NCBI GenBank assembly: GCA_041584015.1
Contig: JBFHES010000113.1
Coordinates: 1-13,595 of the forward strand
Length of the DNA stretch: 13,595 bases
DNA from: JBFHES01 sp041584015
Lineage (GTDB): Bacteria; Bacteroidota; Bacteroidia; Bacteroidales; M50B96
Direction of reading: 5' to 3'
In this document: in pieces, positions 1 to 6,651 of the stretch
How the letters are laid out: each line of letters opens with the position of its first letter
Position numbering within the stretch: the stretch's first letter is position 1
Made by a program: the position numbers and the translations under genes
Notes under the pieces: generated by a model
Database searches by the model: none
Told to the model about the DNA's origin: nothing
Seen by the model: only the letters and a program-made list of their open reading frames with translations

Positions 1-2
1 CA

Positions 3-1316
3 CTTATTTGTATTGCCATTGGCATTTATGGTACACGCAAACAAAAAGCTGATGATTTTCTTATTGCTGACCGGAAGTTGGGTTTTTGGGGCTTTACTTT
101 CTCAGTGCTGGCAAGTTATATAGGAGGTTCTGCTTTGGTGGCCTATTCGGCATTTGTCTATCAGTTTGGGATCTCGGCAATTACTCTATTTCTAGGAACA
201 TCTATTGGTTTCCTTGTATTTATAAGATACGCTTACAAGATTAGGCGCATGGGGAAACAAAAGAAATTCCTCACCCTTTCCGATTGGTTTTTTAGTCACT
301 TTGATAAAAAGACCGGAATGCTCTCAGCCATAATAATGCTCTTTGTCTATCTGGGTTTGCTCATGAATCAGTTTATTGCCGGAAGCAGCATTTTAGCAAG
401 CATTAGCGGTTGGAGTTATGAAAGCTCTTTACTGTTCTCCGGACTGGTTATATTAATTTACCTCACCCTTGGTGGTTTCCGCAGCGTTATTAAAACTGAT
501 ATTTTCCAATATGTTGTACTCATTATCCTGTTTGGAGTTTTTGTTTTCATTCTCTATAACGAGAATACTGTTGAGCTGGGGAAGCTTTTTATACTGGATG
601 ACTTTAACATTAGTATGACCATTGGCTTTATTGCATATGGCGTCCTTTCGGTATTCTACGCTTCGGAATACTGGCAACGTATTTATGCAGCCGACAACGA
701 CAAGGTCATTAAGAAGGGTTTTATCTATTCTTCAATACTAATTATCATTACCGGATTTATCCTGTCGTTAATCGGACTTTATGCCAAAGCATCGCTGCCA
801 GGAATTGAAGCTCGTGACGCATTAGCAATGGGTTTGGCACAAATATTCCCACATTCAATATTGGGTTTAGGCCTGGTATTGATATTTGCTGCAATAATGA
901 GCTCGGCCGATACAATGATCTTTGTATTAGCAACAAGTGTCTCGAAAGATTTCATAGGGCACAGAAAAGGACATCAAACCAACACAGTTAATTTGGCAAA
1001 ACTTACCAGGATATTTATTACCGTTATCTCGGTACTCAGCTTAATTGCTGCATATTTCTTCAGAGACATTGTTACAGTAGTACTCACCATAGCAGGAGTT
1101 GGATTTGCAATTGTCCCTCCGGTTATTGCCACCTTTCATTGGAAGATTAAGAACATTGCAGCCTTTGCCAGTCTATTATCCGGTGCCCTATATGTACTGG
1201 TATTAATTGCTACCAACACACTGATATCCGAATTGGCTGTTGCATCATTTGCTGTTTCAGGTATTGTATTGCTTATTTTTCAGAAGTTTGGAAAGGAGTC
1301 GGCAAAGGATATTTAG
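3..1316 (+). CDS. Sodium:solute symporter (SSS family), 5' end outside window
   Basis: Inner-membrane Na+-coupled uptake permease of the SSS (PutP/SGLT-like) family; the substrate cannot be told from sequence. The frame is open to the left edge, so the true start lies upstream. The first in-frame codons read IGIYGTRKQKADDFLIADRK, the usual end of TM1 followed by the family's 'aDdFliAdR' loop, so only the first few residues are missing. About 437 residues are visible, with roughly 12 hydrophobic segments. Family signatures include SYIGGSA in TM2, GGFRSVIKTD before a mid-protein helix, EYWQRIYAA with the conserved QR, and SSADTM in the later helix that helps form the Na+ site in this family. 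The total length is near the lower end for SSS proteins. The downstream gene is 154 bases away, so this may be the last gene of an operon that begins outside the window. The family call is firm and the substrate is unknown. Confidence 0.92.
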   Translation, partial: LICIAIGIYGTRKQKADDFLIADRKLGFWGFTFSVLASYIGGSALVAYSAFVYQFGISAITLFLGTSIGFLVFIRYAYKIRRMGKQKKFLTLSDWFFSHFDKKTGMLSAIIMLFVYLGLLMNQFIAGSSILASISGWSYESSLLFSGLVILIYLTLGGFRSVIKTDIFQYVVLIILFGVFVFILYNENTVELGKLFILDDFNISMTIGFIAYGVLSVFYASEYWQRIYAADNDKVIKKGFIYSSILIIITGFILSLIGLYAKASLPGIEARDALAMGLAQIFPHSILGLGLVLIFAAIMSSADTMIFVLATSVSKDFIGHRKGHQTNTVNLAKLTRIFITVISVLSLIAAYFFRDIVTVVLTIAGVGFAIVPPVIATFHWKIKNIAAFASLLSGALYVLVLIATNTLISELAVASFAVSGIVLLIFQKFGKESAKDI

Positions 1317-1470
1317 GAAAAAAGTTAAATTTGAAAATGGTTCATCGCAAAATTACTTCCAGAGAAAAACATAATAATAGCGATCTGCATTATATTGCTC
1401 TTTCAATTACAGTAGCTTTTGCTTGTGAACCGGATATAATCCTAACACCTTACCTAGCAAATCCTATCTT

Positions 1471-2802
1471 ATGAAAAAAACATTTACAATGCTTTTTGCA
1501 ATGTTGCTGATAACGCAGCTGTTTGCCCAAAATGAGAAAGATGAAGAAGAAAAAGTTTCAGGTTTCAAGTTTGCAGGAATTCCTGTAGTTGCTTTTGATG
1601 CAGACCTGGGCTTGCAATACGGTGCTTTAACCAACCTGTACTTCTATGGTGATGGTAGTCAGTATCCTGATTACAGACACTCCATTTACATGGAAATGTC
1701 GCGTTTCACTAAAGGAAGTGGAATCAACCGATTATTCTACGATTCCCAATATTTAATTCCCAATATCAGGGTTACCTCTGATTTAAGTTATCTAACCGAA
1801 CAGGCATTTGGATTCTACGGATTCAATGGAGCACAAACCGCCTACAACCCTGAGTGGCTCGACACAGAAGACGGTGCTTACAAGTCTCGTTTATTTTACC
1901 GCCATGCACGCGAACGCTTTCGATTCTTACTCGATTTTCAGGGCAAACTTAAAAGCGACAAACTAAGATGGGTAGCGGGTTTTACGCATTACAACGATCA
2001 TATTGGCTCTGTTGATATTAATAAGCTAAACGAAGGCAAGGACGAAGATTTACTTCCAACCACCGACTCGGTGCCCGGTTTATACGAACTGTACAAGCAA
2101 TGGGGAATAATTAATACAGATGAACTGGAAGGTGGCATGACTAACTACTTAAAGCTAGGGATAGTATACGATACCCGCGACAATGAACCACATCCGATGA
2201 GTGGTATATGGGCCGAAGGTGTAATCTTTACAGCTCCGGGCTTTCTGGGCAACGACCATGCTCATACCTTGCTTAATCTTACGTTCAGACAATACTTTAC
2301 TGTTATAAAAAATGATTTGTCGTTTGCCTACCGACTTGGCGTGCAAAGCACCATCTCGGGTAGCGCACCCTTTTACATGAAACCCAATGTAGTAACAACA
2401 ATGTTACGATCTGCCAACTCTGAAGGTCTTGGTGGATCAAAGACCATCCGCGGTGTAATACTTAACCGTATTGTTGGTGATGGAATTGCAATGGCTAATG
2501 CAGAGCTTCGCTGGAAATTTCTCCGATTTAAGTTTATCAATCAAAATTTCTACCTCGGTTTAAATGCTTTTGCAGACGCCGGTCAGGTTATTCAGGAAAC
2601 TGATGTTGATTTGAGCAATGTACCTGCTGATGAGTTCGGTAATTACTTTACCGGAGAGAAGGAGAAATTACACCTAAGTTATGGCCTTGGATTTCGTATA
2701 GCCGTAAATCAGAACTTCATCATTGCAGCTGATTATGGATTTGCAGCATCAAAGGAAGATGGCACCAGCGGTATGTACATTGGCCTTAACTATTTGTTTT
2801 AA
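1471..2802 (+). CDS. Barrel-only Omp85/BamA-TamA family outer membrane protein
   Basis: Predicted outer-membrane beta-barrel of the bacterial surface antigen (D15/Omp85) superfamily, 443 residues. A signal peptide covers about residues 1-20 (MKKTFTML...QLFAQ), followed by a short acidic linear stretch and then directly by alternating hydrophobic/polar strands. There is no room for POTRA domains, so it is of the N-terminally reduced type. The most diagnostic stretch is the TIRG motif (Arg327-Gly328), followed about 20 residues later by NAELRW; this matches the conserved L6-loop (V/I)RG(F/Y) motif and the following strand of Omp85 proteins. The chain ends in Tyr-Leu-Phe, the typical C-terminal aromatic of a barrel. 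It is followed after 26 bases by the GNAT-fold gene, probably on the same transcript. Lacking POTRA domains, it is unlikely to be the essential BamA. Its cargo, if any, is unknown. Confidence 0.85.
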   Translation: MKKTFTMLFAMLLITQLFAQNEKDEEEKVSGFKFAGIPVVAFDADLGLQYGALTNLYFYGDGSQYPDYRHSIYMEMSRFTKGSGINRLFYDSQYLIPNIRVTSDLSYLTEQAFGFYGFNGAQTAYNPEWLDTEDGAYKSRLFYRHARERFRFLLDFQGKLKSDKLRWVAGFTHYNDHIGSVDINKLNEGKDEDLLPTTDSVPGLYELYKQWGIINTDELEGGMTNYLKLGIVYDTRDNEPHPMSGIWAEGVIFTAPGFLGNDHAHTLLNLTFRQYFTVIKNDLSFAYRLGVQSTISGSAPFYMKPNVVTTMLRSANSEGLGGSKTIRGVILNRIVGDGIAMANAELRWKFLRFKFINQNFYLGLNAFADAGQVIQETDVDLSNVPADEFGNYFTGEKEKLHLSYGLGFRIAVNQNFIIAADYGFAASKEDGTSGMYIGLNYLF

Positions 2803-2828
2803 CAGGAACAATTAAATAAACTTTTCCA

Positions 2829-4037
2829 ATGAAAATTGTTGAAGTTAGCAACAAACAAACACTTGGACTTTTTCATAAAACTGTCCACCATATTTATAAT
2901 AACGATAAAAACTGGGTTTGTCAGCTTCATGCCGATGTCGACAAAATCTTTGATCCAAAAACCAATCCGTCATTTAAAAATGGTGGAGCTAAACGCTGGA
3001 TTCTGTTGGATGAAAAGCAACAAGCCATTGGGAGAATTGCAGCTTTTTACAACCAGCACGAGGCCAACAAATGGAAACAGCCAACAGGAGGCATTGGTTT
3101 CTTTGAGTGTATTGACAACCAGCAAGCGGCCAATTTACTTTTTGAAACCTCAAAAAACTGGCTGAGCTGCAATGGCATTGAAGCAATGGATGGTCCGGTT
3201 AACTTTGGTGAGAACATGTTTAACTGGGGCTTATTGGTTAAAGGGTTTCAACAGCAGGGTTATGGCATGCAATATCACAAGCCTTACTACCAGCAACTTT
3301 TCGAAAATTTCGGATTCCAATTATTCTATAAACAATTCTCGTTTCATCTCGATTTAAAAAAGCCATTTCCTGAAATATTCTGGAAAGTTGCCGAACGCGT
3401 GATTCAAAAACCTGAGATTAGCTGCAGGCATTTTACCTTCAACGAAAAGCACAAATTCATAACCGACCTGATTGAGATTTATGATGCTACCTGGGAGACT
3501 TTTCGAGAAGAATCGGCCTCGCTGAGTTATGCTGAAATTGATAATGCGTTTAACGATGCTCGTGAATTATTAGTTGAGGAGTTTATTTGGTTTGTTTATA
3601 GAAACAACGAACCAGTATGTTTTATGGTTCTATTCCCAGATGCAAACCAGTTGTTTAAGAAGTTGAACGGAAAGCTAACTCTCTTCACTAAGCTAAAACT
3701 GTGGTATTTAAATAAATCGAAAACCATAACACGTGCCCGCGCTTTGGTTATGGGTACAAAACCTAACTATCAAAGGCTAGGTTATGAGAGTGCCATTTTC
3801 TGGAACCTAAAGAAGGTATTTGACAAACTAGATCACTATACAGAAATTGAGCTTTCGTGGTCCGGAGATTTTAATCCAAAAATAATTAGCCTGTATGAAG
3901 CAACAGGTGCTACACATGCAAAAACGCATCATACGTACCGCTACATGTTCGATACTACGGTTCCATTTGAACGCTACCATCTGCCGGAGACAAATGAAAT
4001 TCCCCGAAGGGCAAGAAAATCTAGTACACAGAAGTAG
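2829..4037 (+). CDS. GNAT-fold protein, YghO-like
   Basis: Cytoplasmic protein of 402 residues resembling the long GNAT-superfamily proteins common in Bacteroidota (YghO-like). The N-terminal half has the family pattern: NWVCQLHADVDKIFDP near residues 28-43, IGRIAAFYN at 68-75, GGIGFFECID at 87-96 and MDGPVNFGENM at 120-130, then a YY...FGF block around 153-163. The C-terminal half carries a second acetyltransferase-like segment containing ALVMGTKPNYQRLGYESAIF, where the QRLGYES piece resembles the acetyl-CoA pyrophosphate loop (Q/RxxGxG/A) with one departure. It ends in a basic tail (RRARKSS). The substrate is unknown. The 26-base spacing to the Omp85-like gene suggests co-expression and perhaps a role with the cell envelope (inference). 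An internal +1 frame is also open over the first third but is a shadow of this gene. Confidence 0.8.
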   Translation: MKIVEVSNKQTLGLFHKTVHHIYNNDKNWVCQLHADVDKIFDPKTNPSFKNGGAKRWILLDEKQQAIGRIAAFYNQHEANKWKQPTGGIGFFECIDNQQAANLLFETSKNWLSCNGIEAMDGPVNFGENMFNWGLLVKGFQQQGYGMQYHKPYYQQLFENFGFQLFYKQFSFHLDLKKPFPEIFWKVAERVIQKPEISCRHFTFNEKHKFITDLIEIYDATWETFREESASLSYAEIDNAFNDARELLVEEFIWFVYRNNEPVCFMVLFPDANQLFKKLNGKLTLFTKLKLWYLNKSKTITRARALVMGTKPNYQRLGYESAIFWNLKKVFDKLDHYTEIELSWSGDFNPKIISLYEATGATHAKTHHTYRYMFDTTVPFERYHLPETNEIPRRARKSSTQK

Positions 4038-4040
4038 GAA

Positions 4041-4078
4041 TAAAAAAAGAATGGGAACCAAAATTAATCTGATTCCCA
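4041..4078 (-). terminator. Rho-independent terminator of the sulfur operon
   Basis: On the minus strand, just after the stop of the DUF302-like gene, TGGGAA (4052-4057) pairs with TTCCCA (4073-4078). A further two base pairs follow after one mismatch (4059-4060 with 4070-4071). On the minus strand the stem is followed by a run of seven Ts (the A-run at 4042-4048). On the plus strand no T-run follows, so it reads as a terminator mainly for the leftward operon, placed in the 63-base gap between two convergent genes. The plus-strand GNAT gene may share the hairpin. Confidence 0.7.
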
Positions 4079-4100
4079 CTACCCCCAATTAAAATAGCTA

Positions 4101-4997
4101 TTATTCACATAAGCTCTTCATCGTAGCCTCAACGTCTCCCGGCGTTGACATAATCTTTGTAAATGTGCCCATTGTTAATTCCGGCCAATGCAGCGCTATT
4201 CTGTAGCGGCCATGTAATATTGTGGCGGTATTTCCTTGTAAAATCAATTCATATGGCATGGCTGCAACATGCTTCTCTCCAATTACCGGTAAGAAAAACG
4301 GCTCACCTGTTTTAGCGTCTTCAAGTGCAACGCCAAATACAGCAACTTGCTCATCTTTAAATACCAGCTCGTAAACTTTACTTGTACTTCCTTTCTTAGC
4401 ATTCAGGTTTTTGGTAATCATGGTCAAGCCCTCTTCAAAAGAATTGAATTCCATTAACTCTACCGGATCGGTAAATTCTTCCATTCCCCACATGTACTGA
4501 TATTCCTGCACATCATCCTGCGTTAAAACACCTCCAAAATTAGTTATGGTTAAGTCAAGCAAGTTAACAGCCTTTTTTGCTGCCTTATTAATTGTCATTA
4601 ATTCTGCTTCAAAATTTTTATAGGATTCCTGAAAATAAGCATTGAATAGATATTCCGGATTTACAATGCTAATCTCCACCACGCCGTCAGTACTTTTAAA
4701 GCCTACCTTAAGAGCCGCCGCCAAAGCGCCGCGATCCTTAACTTTAAGACAAATCTCTTGTAACTTTTTACTAGTGTAAACCAGCACAGCCAACTCCTTA
4801 TTTCCTTCCGGTTGATAATCGCCAATCACTTCGAATCCAGCTTTTATTAAAGATTGTTCAACACGGCTTTTAACATCAACAACAGTTCCTTTAATGTTAC
4901 CTAGATGCAAATAAGGTGTTAATTCTTTTTCTGCCTGAGCGAAATTGCACAGCCCCATGATAAGCGGCAAAAACAATAGTTGTTTGAGTAATCTCAT
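4101..4997 (-). CDS. Exported DUF302-like protein, last gene of sulfur operon
   Basis: Protein of 298 residues with a clear signal peptide (MRLLKQLLFLPLIMG..., likely cleaved after AQA at about residue 22) and no lipobox, so periplasmic. Two parts are visible. Residues about 35-115 alternate strand and helix and contain a segment (VEQSLIKAGFEVIGDYQPEG) that resembles the start of DUF302 domains. Residues about 205-298 form a second alpha/beta part with MPYELILQGNTATILHGRYR and a C-terminal STPGDVEATM helix. The two halves look related in architecture, but the DUF302 match is weak and is a judgement from pattern only. Mature-region cysteines are Cys83 and the penultimate Cys297. It lies 32 bases after the DsrE2-like gene and is followed by the operon terminator. 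It is the only exported product in an otherwise cytoplasmic sulfur-handling operon, which suggests a role on the periplasmic side of sulfide or sulfur turnover. Function is unknown. Confidence 0.72.
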   Translation of the reverse strand: MRLLKQLLFLPLIMGLCNFAQAEKELTPYLHLGNIKGTVVDVKSRVEQSLIKAGFEVIGDYQPEGNKELAVLVYTSKKLQEICLKVKDRGALAAALKVGFKSTDGVVEISIVNPEYLFNAYFQESYKNFEAELMTINKAAKKAVNLLDLTITNFGGVLTQDDVQEYQYMWGMEEFTDPVELMEFNSFEEGLTMITKNLNAKKGSTSKVYELVFKDEQVAVFGVALEDAKTGEPFFLPVIGEKHVAAMPYELILQGNTATILHGRYRIALHWPELTMGTFTKIMSTPGDVEATMKSLCE

Positions 4998-5029
4998 TTG
5001 TTTTTAGTTTAGATTAGTAAACCTTAAAT

Positions 5030-5530
5030 TTAAGTAAAAATAATTTGAGTATTCTCGCCACCTGATTTTTCATAAAACTCACCAATGGTTAGCACAGCAC
5101 TCACTTCCTCGTGCAAGTCATCCTTGGTAAGTTTAAACATATCCATGGCTAGTTTACAGGCATAAATTTCGCCACCACCAGCAGTAATCATTTCCAGGAA
5201 TTCTTCAACAGTAGGAATATCCAAAGCTTCCATCTGGCTCCTCATCATGGAGGATACACCAGCCTCAACTCCCGGAATCATACCCAGGATTGTAGGGAAT
5301 GGTAATCCACCTGGCATACGCATAGCCGGGTTACCAACTGTGGCAGTATGCAGTTTTTTCATTTGCTTTTTTGTAATAGCATCCAGGCCAAAAAATGTAA
5401 AAAACAACTTGGCTTCAATACCTTCCATTACAGCTCCATTGCACATTACCAACGATGCATAAACATCTTCGATGGATCCTTTAGCGCAAATGATACAAAC
5501 TTTCTTTAAGGGTTTTTCTGTGGTACTCAT
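5030..5530 (-). CDS. DsrE2-type DsrE/DsrF/DrsH-like sulfurtransferase
   Basis: Cytoplasmic protein of 166 residues of the DsrE/DsrF/DrsH-like family (Pfam DrsE_2), whose members carry sulfane sulfur as a cysteine persulfide. Signatures: KVCIICAKGSIEDVYASLV (residues 10-28), matching the family's 'kGtldkayaali' opening; LFFTFFGLDAI (42-52), matching the near-invariant 'FFTFwGl'; MKKL and a Gly/Pro/Met-rich loop (69-90); and ACKLAMDMFKL (124-134), with Cys125 at the conserved persulfide-carrying position. Cys12, Cys15 (a CxxC pair) and Cys30 are additional. The start at 5530 (MSTTEK) was chosen because family similarity begins just after it. An upstream in-frame ATG at 5599 would add 23 unrelated residues and sits in the loop of an RNA hairpin. 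Third-from-last to second-last gene spacing is unusual here: 98 bases separate it from the DsrC/TusE gene, while the next gene follows by 32 bases. Likely donor or acceptor partner of the DsrC/TusE protein (inference). Confidence 0.88.
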   Translation of the reverse strand: MSTTEKPLKKVCIICAKGSIEDVYASLVMCNGAVMEGIEAKLFFTFFGLDAITKKQMKKLHTATVGNPAMRMPGGLPFPTILGMIPGVEAGVSSMMRSQMEALDIPTVEEFLEMITAGGGEIYACKLAMDMFKLTKDDLHEEVSAVLTIGEFYEKSGGENTQIIFT

Positions 5531-5563
5531 ATCTTTAATTTTTAAATGAGACAATGTAAAATT

Positions 5564-5616
5564 GGGAGGTGTAAAATGGTTAATGTGGTTAGCATACAAT
5601 TATATAAACACCTCCC
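5564..5616 (-). repeat. GC-rich inverted repeat between dsrC/tusE and dsrE2 genes
   Basis: A perfect 9-bp inverted repeat, GGGAGGTGT (5564-5572) and ACACCTCCC (5608-5616), encloses a 35-base AT-rich loop. In the leftward mRNA it folds as a GC-rich stem 12 bases after the DsrC/TusE stop, followed by AAUUUUAC. The T-run is too short for a convincing full terminator. It may be a leaky terminator, an RNase-protecting 3' hairpin or an attenuator that sets different levels for the genes on either side (inference). The loop contains two copies of TAACCA on the minus strand. Confidence 0.6.
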
Positions 5617-5628
5617 GTCCTATTTTAA

Positions 5629-5940
5629 CTATACACAACTTGTTGGTTTGTGTATTCCCGCAATGCGGCTCGCTTTCTTCAATGGTCCTCCAGGGAATAG
5701 CTGATAAAACTCTTTAATATCAGTGATACCTGATTTACCAACCGATCGAATGGTTAGGCTGGCTCCGCTTGCTACTTCTTCACGAATAAAATCGAGCACA
5801 GCAAAATGCTTTTCGCTTAACTCAATATCATCTTCTTTTGCAATCTCAATTGCAATCTCACGTGTCCAAACTCCAGGATCGAGAAAATACCCTTCATCGT
5901 TTAACTCAACGTCTGTACCTGCATAATTTTTTGTTGCCAT
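5629..5940 (-). CDS. tusE: DsrC/TusE family sulfur-carrier protein, single-cysteine form
   Basis: Small cytoplasmic sulfur carrier of 103 residues, close to the usual length of DsrC/TusE (about 105-110). The family's features run in order: GYFLDPGVWTREIAIEIA (residues 17-34), the LSEKHFAVLDFIREE helix-turn-helix-like segment (41-55), FYQLFPGGPLKKAS (78-91), and the flexible C-terminal arm AGIHKPTSCV with the penultimate Cys102 that carries the persulfide. The second cysteine of true DsrC, 11 residues before the last one, is Ser91 here, so it cannot form the DsrC intramolecular disulfide or trisulfide and belongs with the single-cysteine TusE-like group. E. coli TusE hands sulfur to MnmA for tRNA thiolation, but the position here between sqr-DUF1641 and a DsrE2-like gene points to sulfur oxidation or trafficking rather than tRNA (inference). 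The 38-base gap from the preceding gene fits an operon. Confidence 0.9.
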   Translation of the reverse strand: MATKNYAGTDVELNDEGYFLDPGVWTREIAIEIAKEDDIELSEKHFAVLDFIREEVASGASLTIRSVGKSGITDIKEFYQLFPGGPLKKASRIAGIHKPTSCV

Positions 5941-5978
5941 GTTATTATTGCTTTATGTTATAAGTATTAATTATTTAT

Positions 5979-6641
5979 TTACACTTTGTTTAAATTCTTC
6001 AGGAAGGTGATCATGAAGCCAAGCCCCTTCCTCATTTCAGGAGAACGCATTTCTTTAAAGGCCTTCATTAAGGTATACTCGGGCACATTTTCGGTTTCGA
6101 TGGTTTTAAATACGGTGGTTGCATTATTAATTGCTTTCAGCATATCGGGCTGGGTAAGTCCTTTTACCGTTTCCAAGATAACTACCGCATTATCGGCTAG
6201 CAGTTTTACATCCTCAGTAGAAAAATGTGCAACTACATTATCAATGATTTCTGCTGAAGCTTTAAGGAATTCGAAATACCCTTTCTTCTCAAAGTCGTGC
6301 ATTTTTTTGGTAAGATCGATGAGCAACTCATTGGCTATTGGTTTCACATCCAATAACAGGTCATTCATGCTTTCAAAGAACTCGAGCAACTTGCTAAAGT
6401 TGTTTACATTTTTCAGCAGCTTCACTAAAAATATTTTCACCGCATCGGGGTCTATTTCCACGGAATGGTTCTCAAGTTCTGTAACCGTTGAATCGTAAAC
6501 ATCCTTTCCAACAATCGACAAATCTGAGATGAGATCTTCAACCACATCAGCCTTCAGGCGCTGCTGATTGACATAATCGAGCAGCAAGTCAAGCTTCTGG
6601 TTAATCTCATTTATTTGTGTTTGTACATTTACTTCGCTCAT
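5979..6641 (-). CDS. DUF1641 domain protein
   Basis: Soluble, almost entirely helical protein of 220 residues with no cysteine. Residues 1-30 (QTQINEINQKLDLLLDYVNQ) form a heptad-like amphipathic helix. The body is a series of leucine-rich helices. The C-terminal RSPEMRKGLGFMITFLKNL (about 199-217) matches the DUF1641 signature of a 'dPevrrGlgfll.llk' segment. The biochemical role of DUF1641 is not established; the family is known for lying beside SQR-like flavoproteins and formate-dehydrogenase-type genes. Here its start is only 10 bases after the stop of the flavoprotein gene, the tightest spacing in the operon, which suggests the two products are made together and may form a complex. The antisense plus-strand reading frame over this gene is judged a shadow. 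Confidence 0.88.
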   Translation of the reverse strand: MSEVNVQTQINEINQKLDLLLDYVNQQRLKADVVEDLISDLSIVGKDVYDSTVTELENHSVEIDPDAVKIFLVKLLKNVNNFSKLLEFFESMNDLLLDVKPIANELLIDLTKKMHDFEKKGYFEFLKASAEIIDNVVAHFSTEDVKLLADNAVVILETVKGLTQPDMLKAINNATTVFKTIETENVPEYTLMKAFKEMRSPEMRKGLGFMITFLKNLNKV

Positions 6642-6651
6642 GACTTCCGTT

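Noticed and set aside
1317..1470. Promoter of the Omp85-like gene with TAnnTTTG
   Set aside because: Only partial matches (for example TAGCTTTT near 1412) without a well-spaced TTTG; not strong enough to annotate.
5023..5034. CTTAAATTTAAG palindrome at the stop of the DsrE2-like gene
   Set aside because: Entirely A/T apart from its ends and coincides with coding sequence and stop; expected often in AT-rich DNA.
5531..5599. Longer start of the DsrE2-like protein at 5599
   Set aside because: The extra 23 residues have no family similarity, and that ATG lies in the loop of a strong hairpin; the ATG at 5530 directly precedes the domain.
5986..6498. 170-codon plus-strand reading frame opposite the DUF1641 gene
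   Set aside because: Low-complexity Ser/Phe-rich translation typical of the antisense of a helical Leu/Lys/Glu-rich gene; the minus-strand gene has a recognised domain and operon context.
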